NCBI GenBank assembly: GCA_001602435.1
Contig: CP012156.1
Span: forward strand, 2,545,898-2,609,897
Direction: 5' to 3'
DNA: 64,000 nt
Source of the DNA: Hyphomonadaceae bacterium UKL13-1
Lineage (GTDB): Bacteria > Pseudomonadota > Alphaproteobacteria > Caulobacterales > Aquidulcibacteraceae
In this document: one piece after another, positions 45,756 through 54,462 of the stretch
Numbering within the stretch: position 1 is the first letter of the stretch
Layout of the letters: every line of letters begins with the position of its first letter
Position numbers and translations under genes: made by a program
Notes under the pieces: generated by a model
Told to the model about the DNA's origin: nothing
What the model saw: the letters and a program-made list of their open reading frames with translations, nothing else
Databases searched by the model: none

Positions 45756-46871
45756 ATGGGTAAGATTGGGGCGCTCTGCGGGATTGCGGCATTGAGTTTG
45801 GCATTGGGTGCCTGCACCATGACCACGCAGATGGGTAACGGGCCTGAAAAAACCCGCACTTTCCTGACAAGCCCCCCTGCCCCTATTCCCGCTTGGTCCA
45901 TCGCTATTCATGGCGGGGCTGGTGTCATCGAACGCAAGGATTTGACGCCAGAACAAGACAAGGCCTATCGCGCGGCCTTGGCAGAAGCGATTGAGATTGG
46001 CGCAGACATTTTGCGCAAGGGTGGCGATGGGATCGATGCGGTGGAGGCCACCGCCCAATATCTGGAAGACAATCCTTTGTTCAATGCAGGCCGAGGTGCG
46101 GCCATTGATGCCTCTGGCAAAGCGACTTTGGATGCGGCCATCATGGTAGGGCCCGGCCTGAAGGCAGGTGCCGTTGCCGGCATGCTTACCACACGCCACC
46201 CGATTAGCGCGGCTCGCGCCGTGATGGAAAAGACCCCGCACGTGTTTCTGATCGGCGATGGCGCAGATCAATTCGCCCGCGAACAGGGTCTGGAACAAGT
46301 ACCCAACACCTTCTTCCTGACGGCACGGCGCTGGCAAATCCTCGAAGAAGTTTTGACCGAACAGAAAATGCCCATCCCGCCCAAACCGCCCGGCCTTAAC
46401 GATGACGGCCCCGTGCGCTCTGGCCCCAATGCCGCCAAGTCTGGCGAAGCCCGCTTTGGCACGATTGGTATTGTGGTGCGCGACAGCAAAGGCGTGTTGG
46501 TCGCTGGCACATCGACCGGTGGCTTGACGGGTAAGAAATGGGGCCGGGTCGGCGATGTGCCGGTGATTGGGGCTGGCACCTATGCTACGCCAAGCTGTGC
46601 TGTCTCTGGCACTGGGACCGGAGAATATTTCATCCGCCTCGGCGTCGCCCGCGCCATTTGCGACAAAGCGGCAGAAGCGGGCATCAGCCTGCAAGAGGCC
46701 GCCGATACCGTGATGAAGAAAGACCTGACCGCTTTGGGCGGTGATGGCGGCGTCATTGTCGTCAATGCGCGCGGCCAGACTGTTGCCAGCATGAACACAC
46801 CTGGCATGTATCGCGCGCAGATGAGTGCGGTCAGCCCTGCACGTGTCGCCATTTATGCAGACGAGAATTAA
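45756..46871 (+). CDS. isoaspartyl peptidase/L-asparaginase (type III, Ntn hydrolase), lipoprotein-like
   Basis: 371 aa. An N-terminal signal with lipobox (LSLALGAC) predicts a lipid-anchored periplasmic protein. The plant-type asparaginase fold shows IAIHGGAGVI, LFNAGRGAAID, MDAAIM-like LDAAIMVG, TTRHPISAARAVME, the autocleavage/nucleophile Thr in ARFGTIGIVVRD and TSTGGLTGKKWGRVGDVPVIGAGTYA. Such enzymes hydrolyse beta-aspartyl dipeptides and asparagine. Placed 24 bases after hpd and 15 before the VOC gene, so apparently in the tyrosine operon, where it has no obvious catalytic step. Confidence 0.94.
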   Translation: MGKIGALCGIAALSLALGACTMTTQMGNGPEKTRTFLTSPPAPIPAWSIAIHGGAGVIERKDLTPEQDKAYRAALAEAIEIGADILRKGGDGIDAVEATAQYLEDNPLFNAGRGAAIDASGKATLDAAIMVGPGLKAGAVAGMLTTRHPISAARAVMEKTPHVFLIGDGADQFAREQGLEQVPNTFFLTARRWQILEEVLTEQKMPIPPKPPGLNDDGPVRSGPNAAKSGEARFGTIGIVVRDSKGVLVAGTSTGGLTGKKWGRVGDVPVIGAGTYATPSCAVSGTGTGEYFIRLGVARAICDKAAEAGISLQEAADTVMKKDLTALGGDGGVIVVNARGQTVASMNTPGMYRAQMSAVSPARVAIYADEN

Positions 46872-46886
46872 GGCAAGGGAAGAGAC

Positions 46887-47447
46887 ATGAACCAGCTGCG
46901 AGGCATTCACCACGTCGCCTATCGCTGTCGCGATGCCAAGGAGACCGTCGAATTCTATCACGACGTGCTGGGCATGGACTTCCAAATCGCCTTTGCCGAA
47001 GACCATGTGCCTTCCACCGGGGCCTATGACCCCTATATGCACGTGTTTCTCGATGCAGGCGGCGGCAATGTGTTGGCCTTCTTTGAACTGCCTGAACAGC
47101 CCGACATGGGCCGCGACCCCAATACGCCGGAATGGGTTCAGCATATCGCTTTCAAGGTCGATAATGAGGATGCGCTTCTGGCTGGCAAGGCCCGCGCCGA
47201 AGCCCGCGGTTGCTCGGTGATTGGCCCGACCGATCACGGCATTTTCCGCTCCATCTATTTCTTTGACCCCAATGGGCACAGGTTGGAACTCGCCCATGAT
47301 ACAGGTACCGCCGCCGAGTTGACAGAATTGCGGCGCGTTGCCCCAGACATGCTCGACGAATGGTCCAAGACCAAGAAGGCCCCGCGCCATGCCGATTGGC
47401 TGCACGCCAAGGCCCGCGCCAGCCACACAAATTCAGACCCGGCTTAA
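46887..47447 (+). CDS. VOC family protein (glyoxalase/dioxygenase fold)
   Basis: 186 aa. A single VOC unit: LRGIHHVAYRCRDAKETVEFYHDVLGM, then WVQHIAFKVDNEDAL and SIYFFDPNGHRLELAHDTG. His and Glu at canonical metal positions (HHVAYR, QHIAFK, RLELA) suggest a metal enzyme. Conserved in many tyrosine or aromatic operons, but its reaction is unclear; it is not homogentisate dioxygenase, which has a cupin fold and about 430 residues. In the operon between asparaginase and fah. Confidence 0.88.
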   Translation: MNQLRGIHHVAYRCRDAKETVEFYHDVLGMDFQIAFAEDHVPSTGAYDPYMHVFLDAGGGNVLAFFELPEQPDMGRDPNTPEWVQHIAFKVDNEDALLAGKARAEARGCSVIGPTDHGIFRSIYFFDPNGHRLELAHDTGTAAELTELRRVAPDMLDEWSKTKKAPRHADWLHAKARASHTNSDPA

Positions 47448-47495
47448 AACGCGCCATATAAAATTCTGGGACCACCCAGCCATTAGGAAACGCCC

Positions 47496-48500
47496 ATGAA
47501 ACTCGCTTCTCTTAAATCCGGCCGCGATGGTCGCCTCGTCGTGGTCTCCTCAGACCTGAATTATTGCACCGATGCAGCCCTGATCGCCCCAACCCTGCAA
47601 GCCGCTTTAGACGATTGGGGCCGCTGTGGCCTTGCGCTGCAGACTTTAAGCGAAGCCTTAGAGCGTGGTGCGGTTCCCACCGAACGCTTCCATGAGCGTG
47701 AAGCCCATTCGCCTTTGCCGCGCGCCTTTCAATGGGCCGATGGCTCGGCCTATGTGAACCACGTCCAGTTGGTGCGCCAAGCCCGTGGCGCGGAGATGCC
47801 CGAGAGCTTCTGGACAGACCCGCTCATGTATCAAGGCGGCTCGGACGACTTCTTGCCGCCACGCGCCCCCATCCTGCTGGCCGATGAAACTTGGGGTTGT
47901 GACTTGGAGGCCGAAGTCGCCATCATCACCACCGACGTGCCGCAAGGTATCAGTGTCGAGGCCGCCCGTGACCACATTGCGCTGGTCTGTTTGGTCAATG
48001 ATGTCAGCTTGCGCAACTTGATCCCGAATGAGTTGGCCAAGGGCTTTGGCTTTTTCCAAGCCAAGCCCGCGAGCGCCTTTTCCCCCGTCGCCGTGACGCC
48101 CGAAAGCCTCGGGCCTCTATGGGATGGCGGCAAGCTGCATGTGACCTTGAGCGTCGACCTTGATGGCAAGCCGCTGGGTCGGGCTGAAACCGGTATCGAT
48201 ATGACCTTTGATTTCGGCCAATTGATTGCCCATGCTGCCCGGACGCGTAACCTCTGCGCCGGCACCATCATTGGGTCGGGCACGGTCTCCAACCGCGATG
48301 GCGCAGGCGGTCCTGGCAAGCCGATCGCCGAAGGCGGCCTTGGCTATTCCTGCTTGGCCGAAGTCCGCGTGGTTGAGACCATCCTGCATGGTGCCGCCAA
48401 GACCCCGTTCTTAAAGCACGGCCAAGTCGTGCGCATCTGGGCCGACGATGCCAAGGGCCACTCGATCTTTGGTGCGATTGAGCAAAAGGTGGTTGGATAG
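47496..48500 (+). CDS. fahA: fumarylacetoacetate hydrolase family protein
   Basis: 334 aa. Last step of tyrosine degradation, splitting fumarylacetoacetate into fumarate and acetoacetate. C-terminal FAH domain: LADETWGCDLEAEVAIITTDVP, VCLVNDVSLRNLIPNELAKGFGFFQAKPAS, TRNLCAGTIIGSGTVSN and GEGGLGYSCLAE-like metal and substrate segments. The length and FQAKPASAFSPVAVTPESLG match the short bacterial fumarylacetoacetase group next to hpd/maiA genes. Last gene of the cluster; no clear terminator, but a repeat hairpin lies about 70 bases downstream. Confidence 0.92.
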   Translation: MKLASLKSGRDGRLVVVSSDLNYCTDAALIAPTLQAALDDWGRCGLALQTLSEALERGAVPTERFHEREAHSPLPRAFQWADGSAYVNHVQLVRQARGAEMPESFWTDPLMYQGGSDDFLPPRAPILLADETWGCDLEAEVAIITTDVPQGISVEAARDHIALVCLVNDVSLRNLIPNELAKGFGFFQAKPASAFSPVAVTPESLGPLWDGGKLHVTLSVDLDGKPLGRAETGIDMTFDFGQLIAHAARTRNLCAGTIIGSGTVSNRDGAGGPGKPIAEGGLGYSCLAEVRVVETILHGAAKTPFLKHGQVVRIWADDAKGHSIFGAIEQKVVG

Positions 48501-48569
48501 AGGTCTCAATACTGCGCACATCATCGCCGCCGGAGTGTCGGGACGGAAGGGGTAAAGCAGCATGAATAT

Positions 48570-48593
48570 CCCCGCGTGGGAAACCACCGGGGG
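48570..48593. repeat. dispersed hairpin repeat, copy A
   Basis: CCCCG-C-GTGG-GAAA-CCAC-CGGGG: a 9-bp stem with one bulged C and a GNRA loop. Followed by a second hairpin GGGTGC…GCACCC. A near-identical hairpin (loop AGAA) lies at 56419-56442. Confidence 0.7.
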
Positions 48594-48763
48594 TGCAGGG
48601 ACAGCACCCATACCCACCCAAAACATGGGCGATGCATGACCGCATTGTTAAACTTACGTTAGATTGCCGTGAAATTTGTCGATCCGCGTTGACGAAGCAG
48701 CGGTGATGGGGTGGAAAGGGTGCGAACGGCTCTCCTCGGATGCCGTCCAAGAGGTGATTAGCC

Positions 48764-49669
48764 TTGCGACTTCGATTGACCATGATCGCCGCAGCCGCCC
48801 TATTGGGTAGTTTTGGAGCGGCAGGCACGATGAACGGCTTGTGGGCCACGTCAGATGCACGCGCGCATAGCTTAGATGGCCTGAAGCTCGCCCTCGGATT
48901 GCCCTATGGCAACACGACCACGCACAAGATTCAGATGAGCACCTCGACCGCTTTTGCGGGTACAAACAGCCACACCTGTGTGGGCCAAGCCGTCGCTGCC
49001 GCCCCCCACAAAAACCTCGTTGCAGAGATTTTCCAAAGACCGCATGTTCGCGCTGTGCCCCGCATGGTGATGGCCGAAGCAGCCCCTCAAGCGCATGCCT
49101 TCAGCCCGGTCGCAGCACCGGCGCCACCTGAACCACCAGAGCCACCCTTACCCGCCGAACCCCCGACAGTCCCGGCCTCCATTGCACCAGCATTCGCTGC
49201 ACTAAGCTCTACCCTGCATTCGCCCGACGCGGTGAAGGGCTTAATGGCGCTTGCTGAAGCTGACGCAGGCCGATCCGCGAAGCTCGCCTCACGTGCAGCA
49301 GAGGCCGCCGTTGCAGCCGAAAAGTCCCAGGCTTCTGTAGAGGTTCAGATCAGCCTTAAAAAACCGGTGATTGTCACCCAAAGCCAATATGAGGGCCTAG
49401 AGCGCGAGTTAGATCAAGCGTTGGTGCGACTGGAAGTAAGCCAAGCCCTAGCGGCTCGGATCAATGAAAGTGATCCATCGTTCTTCGTCCTTCGAGCCGA
49501 TGGCAAGAAGTTTTGCGGCACGCCTCAGGCCGGTGAAGCATGCACGTTGTTAAGCCCGACAGATATTGCCCGCATCCGCTCTGATGTCGCGGCGCAAGTG
49601 AAGCTAGCCAATAATGAGCTGCGCCAAGTTCAAATCAAGCTTGCACGTGCTCGCCTGTCCGACGGCTAG
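48764..49669 (+). CDS. exported hypothetical protein with Pro-rich linker and helical C-terminus
   Basis: Up to 301 aa; the first start is TTG 48764, an ATG at 48782 also works with the signal-like stretch (MIAAAALLGSFGAAG). Visible parts: signal peptide, about 90 residues of low-complexity mature sequence, a Pro/Glu linker (PAPPEPPEPPLPAEPP, about residues 122-137), and a helical C-terminal region (EGLERELDQALVRLEVSQALAARI, then VKLANNELRQVQIKLARARL). Cysteines occur near CVGQ and in KKFCGTPQAGEACTL, possibly a disulfide. No family recognised. Confidence 0.65.
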   Translation: MRLRLTMIAAAALLGSFGAAGTMNGLWATSDARAHSLDGLKLALGLPYGNTTTHKIQMSTSTAFAGTNSHTCVGQAVAAAPHKNLVAEIFQRPHVRAVPRMVMAEAAPQAHAFSPVAAPAPPEPPEPPLPAEPPTVPASIAPAFAALSSTLHSPDAVKGLMALAEADAGRSAKLASRAAEAAVAAEKSQASVEVQISLKKPVIVTQSQYEGLERELDQALVRLEVSQALAARINESDPSFFVLRADGKKFCGTPQAGEACTLLSPTDIARIRSDVAAQVKLANNELRQVQIKLARARLSDG

Positions 49670-49718
49670 GACCGCAGAAATCCTTCAGAGACTTATCGCC
49701 TGCCAGTTGTGGCCGAAC

Positions 49719-50060
49719 TTATTGGGACAGTGATGTGGTTTGCATCGACGGCGTCGCGTCTGGCAATTGCACCCGGATGGTTGCAACTTCAGGACGTTCT
49801 GCCAAAGCGACAGCGGTCAAGCTTGGACGGTCGGCTTCAGCCAAGGCATAGGCGATGAGGGTATTGACGCATTGCGCCTCATTCACCACCCGGTCCCGAC
49901 GCGCAGCCTCGGCACACATTTTAGTCGCAGCCTGCTCAATCTGCTTGAAAACCACTTCAGGCGCGGCATTGGCCGCCACCTTCTGATCGGCGATTTCTGC
50001 CTGCGCAGAACCAGCAGCCAAAACCGCAAAAGCAATCAGTCCAACAAAACGGTGTGTCAT
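49719..50060 (-). CDS. UrcA family protein
   Basis: 113 aa from ATG 50060, preceded by a perfect GAGGAGGT. Signal peptide (LIAFAVLAAGSAQA), then the UrcA-type body with two cysteines in MCAEAARRDRV…EAQCVNTLIAYALAEADRPSL. UrcA proteins are small periplasmic proteins common in sphingomonads and caulobacters; function unknown. Monocistronic. Confidence 0.85.
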   Translation of the reverse strand: MTHRFVGLIAFAVLAAGSAQAEIADQKVAANAAPEVVFKQIEQAATKMCAEAARRDRVVNEAQCVNTLIAYALAEADRPSLTAVALAERPEVATIRVQLPDATPSMQTTSLSQ

Positions 50061-50334
50061 GGTTACCTCCTCAATGACCCACAAAATTGCGCGACCATCT
50101 GTCCCGTTTTTTGAATGTGACACTAAAATGACTATGTGACAACACTTATATGACAAATATATGACTTTGAGACGACATTTTTGTAAACTCGTGGAATTAG
50201 TCAATATAAATCAATTATTTGGTTTCTGAGAAAACGTAACAAAACCGTCACAAAACCTTCTGAAAAGGTCCTTATAGGCTTATCAAAGCCGAAAGAATTT
50301 CGCTGTATCCTTGGGAAACATCGGGAGAGAATTT

Positions 50335-50655
50335 ATGCGTGCGTTCGGCAGTCCGCCAGATTTAAGCGCCATTAAGGCAAGTTATATGGTCAGTCTAAAG
50401 GCAGATCTCAGCACGCTAGAGGGGCTACAAAGTGAAGTCGATTTTGGCTTTGCCGAGCCTAAAACCTATCAAGAATTGCGCCGCCTCGCCCATGTTCACG
50501 CTGGTAATGCCGCAACGTTTGGATTTAGCGCACTAGGTGATACGGCCCGCGCGGTGGACATCCAATTGAGCGAAACCCCCGGTCCATCCGAACGGCTTGC
50601 ACCCCTGATCGCCACGTGGCGGAGAGAGCTTCAAAGCGCCTGTCATAGCCAGTAA
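50335..50655 (+). CDS. orphan histidine phosphotransfer (Hpt) domain protein
   Basis: 106 aa from ATG 50335 (GGGAGAGAA ribosome-binding site). The segment LRRLAHVHAGNAATFGFSALGDTARAVD matches the Hpt signature, with the phosphoaccepting His in LAHVHAG and the Gly-rich turn NAATFGF. All-helical, no kinase or receiver domain attached. A possible partner for the stand-alone receiver at 13.2 kb is speculative. Hpt assignment rests on motif reading. Confidence 0.72.
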   Translation: MRAFGSPPDLSAIKASYMVSLKADLSTLEGLQSEVDFGFAEPKTYQELRRLAHVHAGNAATFGFSALGDTARAVDIQLSETPGPSERLAPLIATWRRELQSACHSQ

Positions 50656-50806
50656 GAAGCCTTGCGCCATAGCGGCGAAGGTTTGGTGTGAAGATGCAGT
50701 GCGCGTCTAGACAGCGCCACATTTGCGGCCATAAGCAATCAGCCTGCGTTCAGAAAGAAATACCTAGCATAGGGCTTGTCTGAAAGCCGAAATGAAAGAA
50801 ATTCTG

Positions 50807-51625
50807 ATGTCAAAACTTTTACTGGTGCGTTCGATTGCAGCCGTTTGTGTGCTTGCAACCCCCAGTATCGCGCAAAACGGTCCCGCCCAAAGCCTGCTCA
50901 CCACTTTGGGCCCAGGGCAGAGCCGATCGGTCGACATTTCCTTGCGGGCGCGAATTGGCCCGCTGGAACTGGCGCGCGGCTCGTTTAAGGTTAGCCTGAC
51001 TCAGGACAGCTATAGCGGTGAAGCGACCTATCGCACATCTGGTATTGCCGCCTCGTTTAACAATGATGCGGGTGTAGCAACGGTTAAGGGCGCAATTGAC
51101 GATGGTCAGTTGAAGCCGCGCACGTTCGTCAATCAAGAAACCAATGGCAAGAAACGCCGCATCACCATGAATTTCGCGGGCCGTTCCGTGGATGTGACCG
51201 CTGCACCCATGTGGGGCAGTATGGGCTTTCCGCCAGCGACTTTGGCCCAGAAGCTTGAAGCCGTCGATCCCGTGACGGGCCTAATGGAGCTGTCGCTCGT
51301 GACCGGCCGCGATGCGGGACGGGCCTGTGGCGGTGCTGTGAAGATTTTTGACGGCAAGCGGCGCTATGATATTCGCACCCAATATGTCGGGATCGAGAAC
51401 GTCTCCACCCCGGCCTATAAGGGCCCTGCGACCTATTGCCGGGGCACCTATACCGAAGTGGCCGGCTTCAATCAGAAGAAGCAAGGCGAATCGCGGGACC
51501 CCATTCGCCTTGAAATTTGGTTGGCTGACGTGGGCAAGATGGGCGTATCTGTTCCCGTCCGCATGACGGGGTCTAAAGGCATTTACACCGCGGTGCTCTA
51601 CGCCGACCGTGCCGTCGTCCGCTAA
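50807..51625 (+). CDS. DUF3108 family exported protein
   Basis: 272 aa from ATG 50807. Signal peptide (LVRSIAAVCVLATPSIAQ). The body fits DUF3108 beta-rich outer-membrane or periplasmic proteins: ARIGPLELARGSFKVSL, the SGEATYRTSGIAASF strand, then FDGKRRYDIRTQYVG and VPVRMTGSKGIYTAVLY. Function unknown. Convergent with rpoH, only eight bases between stop codons. Confidence 0.82.
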   Translation: MSKLLLVRSIAAVCVLATPSIAQNGPAQSLLTTLGPGQSRSVDISLRARIGPLELARGSFKVSLTQDSYSGEATYRTSGIAASFNNDAGVATVKGAIDDGQLKPRTFVNQETNGKKRRITMNFAGRSVDVTAAPMWGSMGFPPATLAQKLEAVDPVTGLMELSLVTGRDAGRACGGAVKIFDGKRRYDIRTQYVGIENVSTPAYKGPATYCRGTYTEVAGFNQKKQGESRDPIRLEIWLADVGKMGVSVPVRMTGSKGIYTAVLYADRAVVR

Positions 51626-51633
51626 AAGTCGGA

Positions 51634-52530
51634 TCAAACGTCTGGCAGAAGGCCGCTATCTTCTGGGTCGCCGACCTTTTTGATCAAAGCGGCCTTTAGC
51701 TTCTTCATCGCCTGATGCTCAATCTGACGGACCCGCTCTTTCGAGATGCCCATCCGCACGCCTAAGGATTCCAGCGTGGCACCTTCATCGGTCAAGCGGC
51801 GCTCTTGGATAATGGCCAGTTCGCGGGGGTTGAGTGACTTCAGCGCCTCTTGAATCCAATTGGTGCGACGCTCTGTATCGGTGCGCTCCATCACGTCTTG
51901 GTCAGGCAGAATGCCTTCATCCGGCAAGAGGTCCTGCCACTCACCACCGCCATCGACGCCATCAGACATCGGGGCATTGAGAGAGCGATCATTGGCCGAC
52001 AGACGCGACGCCATTTGCTCGACTTCCCGCTCGCTCACCCCCAGTTTCGTGGCGATAATCTCGCGATTTTCGCGGGTCATCATGGCTTCGCCGGTGTCGC
52101 TGATCAGAGCGCGGAGACGGCGAAGATTAAAGAAGAGCGACTTTTGTGCCGCCGTCGTGCCCGTGCGCACAATCGACCAATTGCGCAACACATAATCCTG
52201 AATGGCGGAGCGGATCCACCAAGCGGCATAGGTCGAAAAGCGGACTTCACGGTCGGGCTCAAATCGCGCTGCCGCCTGCATCAAGCCAATATTGCCCTCT
52301 TGGACAAGGTCACTCATCGGCAGACCATAATTGCGGAAACGGGCCGCCATAGAGATCACAAGCCGCATATAGGCCGTGGTTAGTTCGTGGAGCGCACGCT
52401 CGTCTTGATGGTCGCGCCATTTGACGGCAAGCTCACGCTCGTGGTCATGCTCGAGCAGAGGCGCTTTCATAGCCTGTTTGACAAACCGTCGCGTTGCGCT
52501 TTGGGCTTCGGCTGTCTCATACGTGGCCAT
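51634..52530 (-). CDS. rpoH: RNA polymerase heat-shock sigma factor RpoH
   Basis: 298 aa from ATG 52530 (GGAGAGAT ribosome-binding site). Region 2 MRLVISMAARFRNYGLPMSDLVQEGNIGLMQAA and FSTYAAWWIRSAIQDYVLRNWSIVR; the RpoH box QKSLFFNLRRLR; region 4 with ERRLTDEGATLESLGVRMGISKERVRQIE helix-turn-helix. Directs heat-shock and some stress genes. Alphaproteobacteria often have two RpoH paralogues; which this is cannot be told. Alone on its transcript. Confidence 0.95.
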   Translation of the reverse strand: MATYETAEAQSATRRFVKQAMKAPLLEHDHERELAVKWRDHQDERALHELTTAYMRLVISMAARFRNYGLPMSDLVQEGNIGLMQAAARFEPDREVRFSTYAAWWIRSAIQDYVLRNWSIVRTGTTAAQKSLFFNLRRLRALISDTGEAMMTRENREIIATKLGVSEREVEQMASRLSANDRSLNAPMSDGVDGGGEWQDLLPDEGILPDQDVMERTDTERRTNWIQEALKSLNPRELAIIQERRLTDEGATLESLGVRMGISKERVRQIEHQAMKKLKAALIKKVGDPEDSGLLPDV

Positions 52531-52663
52531 TTGATCTCTCCGATCCGTGTCCGCACCTGATTTGGCTACAAGCATTACGCGTGAGCGGCTGACTTGGATC
52601 AGTCGTTATGACAAATCCATGACTGGAGAACTGCAATTTGGGCAGGAAACTTTCAGGTCCGCC

Positions 52664-54187
52664 TCAGCTAGATGTACGGACAAATACAGCAGGCGCGAAA
52701 TCGCTGTCCATCTGCACTTCCAAGGACCGGATATTGCCCTTCATATCGGCTTGGAAGGCGAATTTCACATCGAGGAGATCGTCATCATCCTCGCGGACCG
52801 GCATGCCATTGAAAACATCATAATGCCAATGATTGAGACGGATGGGCATCTCATTATAGGTTCCTACCAAGCCCGTGTCGTCGAGCCTAACAGTCCAAGT
52901 GCCATAGCCCTTGTGAACAAAGGTGCCGACAAAGGCGCCAAGCCCGCGTGAAGGCGCTGTGTTGGGGATTGGCATGGGCGGGGCTTGGGTGGCGGCCTTG
53001 GCTTCATTCGCGTCGCGGCGGGCAAGCCCACGGGCAGACCAATTAGCAGGCTCTAGCCCCATGAGGCGATCAAACAAATCCAAGCTGGCATGACCCGGCA
53101 AGGGCGTGCCGCGCATATTGGCAAAGGCAATTATGCCGACATTCTGCTCTGGGAACAAAGTGACGCGCGAGGAGAAGCCGTTGAGATTACCGCCATGGGC
53201 GACCCGTCGCATGCCGCGATAAAAATCTGTGCGCCAGCCGAGCCCATAAAGGCCACGGCTTAACTCAGTGGCTTCGGGTTGCCCACCCGTCGACACAAGC
53301 GGTGCCCACATCGCCTCACTCTGCGCCAAAGAGATCAACCGCTTATCACCATACATGCCGCGGCGAAGCTGCAAGTCCATCCAAGCGATATACTGATTGA
53401 CCGAACTATAAAGCTCTCCCGCCGGCCCGATAGCGTCTTCGGGCCGCAATGGAATTTGAACCGCTTGCTTGGCGGATGTGAGCTTATGGCCAAAGGCGAA
53501 GTTGCCATCTTGGGCCATCTGGCTGGGGCTAAAGCCGGTGCGGGTCATGCCGAGGGGCTTCAGCAAGCGCGACTCGGTAAAGGCCTCCCACGTCTGGCCG
53601 GTGGCGCGTTCAACAACATGACCTGCGAGAATATACATGAGATTATTATATTGGTACTGACTGCGCAGGGGGGCAGAATTCTCTAGATAGGGCAGACGCG
53701 CCAACAGCTCCGTCTTGGTCAGCTTCTCATTATTGTACCAAACCAGGTCATGGGTGCCGAGGCCGGTGCGGTGCGAGAGCATGTCGCGCAGGCTCAAACT
53801 CGCATATTCCACCCCGCCTGCCATTTTAAATTCCGGCAGATAGGTGGTGACAGGCTCATCCCACGCAAGCTTGCCTTCATCGACCAAGAGCGCGACAGTC
53901 GCCGCGGTAAAGGCCTTGGTGAGAGATGCGCAGCAAAACAAAGTATCGGCCGTGACGGCTTGGGTCCTGGCAGCATCGCGCCAGCCAAAGCCCTTGGCAT
54001 AAAGGGGTACGCCATCCTTAATGACCGCAACGGCCAAGCCCGGCACACGCCAGTTCTGGCGGGCCAGATCAAGCTCTGCATCAAGGCCTGCCAAGGGGTC
54101 AGGTTTGCGCTTGGCCGCCCAAGCGGGACCAACAAGGCCCGCGCCCAAACTTGCGCCCAATAAGGATACAAAGGCCCGCCGCTGCAT
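52664..54187 (-). CDS. serine hydrolase, class C beta-lactamase fold, Tat-exported
   Basis: 507 aa. Tat-like signal MQRRAFVSLLGASLGAGLVG. Beta-lactamase/DD-peptidase fold: SxxK in CASLTKAFTA, the Tyr-Asn segment YQYNNLMYILAG, and HGG in RVAHGGNLNGF. A C-terminal DUF3471-like beta domain (GTFVHKGYGTWTVRLDDTGLVGTYNE) follows. Likely an esterase or peptidase rather than a true beta-lactamase, as for most family members. ATG 54187 has GGGGG upstream. Confidence 0.92.
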   Translation of the reverse strand: MQRRAFVSLLGASLGAGLVGPAWAAKRKPDPLAGLDAELDLARQNWRVPGLAVAVIKDGVPLYAKGFGWRDAARTQAVTADTLFCCASLTKAFTAATVALLVDEGKLAWDEPVTTYLPEFKMAGGVEYASLSLRDMLSHRTGLGTHDLVWYNNEKLTKTELLARLPYLENSAPLRSQYQYNNLMYILAGHVVERATGQTWEAFTESRLLKPLGMTRTGFSPSQMAQDGNFAFGHKLTSAKQAVQIPLRPEDAIGPAGELYSSVNQYIAWMDLQLRRGMYGDKRLISLAQSEAMWAPLVSTGGQPEATELSRGLYGLGWRTDFYRGMRRVAHGGNLNGFSSRVTLFPEQNVGIIAFANMRGTPLPGHASLDLFDRLMGLEPANWSARGLARRDANEAKAATQAPPMPIPNTAPSRGLGAFVGTFVHKGYGTWTVRLDDTGLVGTYNEMPIRLNHWHYDVFNGMPVREDDDDLLDVKFAFQADMKGNIRSLEVQMDSDFAPAVFVRTSS

Positions 54188-54257
54188 CAAAATGCCCCCT
54201 ACTTAGCCGCGCGATACGGCCAGCATAGTGGGCGGGGCAAGTCGGACTTGTCTAGCC

Positions 54258-54458
54258 CTATCTGCGCGGAATGGCATCTGCGCCGACACAGGTGCGGCTC
54301 TCTTCGCTCCACGTGCCGCCGCGGCGATAGCAATCGAGGCGCATCGCCGCCGCGCGCGCTTCGGCTTGGGCAGGATCGGACTCAACCGGGCCCAAGGCAC
54401 ATCCGGAAAGTGTGGCGAGGACAAGGGCAATACCACCAAGGGTCAGCGCGCGGGCCAT
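54258..54458 (-). CDS. small lipoprotein, 66 aa
   Basis: Lipoprotein signal with lipobox (LVLATLSGCALG), then a short mature part with two cysteines (RLDCYRRGGTWSEESRTCVG), possibly disulfide-linked. Starts four bases after the DUF1476 gene, so co-transcribed. No known function. Confidence 0.75.
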   Translation of the reverse strand: MARALTLGGIALVLATLSGCALGPVESDPAQAEARAAAMRLDCYRRGGTWSEESRTCVGADAIPRR

Positions 54459-54462
54459 CTGC

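Noticed and set aside
45696..47426. A 576-codon minus-strand open frame through the asparaginase and VOC genes
   Set aside because: It is antisense to two genes with intact motifs, has no recognisable domain and is rich in Ala, Gly, His and Arg, as expected from the complement of GC-biased codons.
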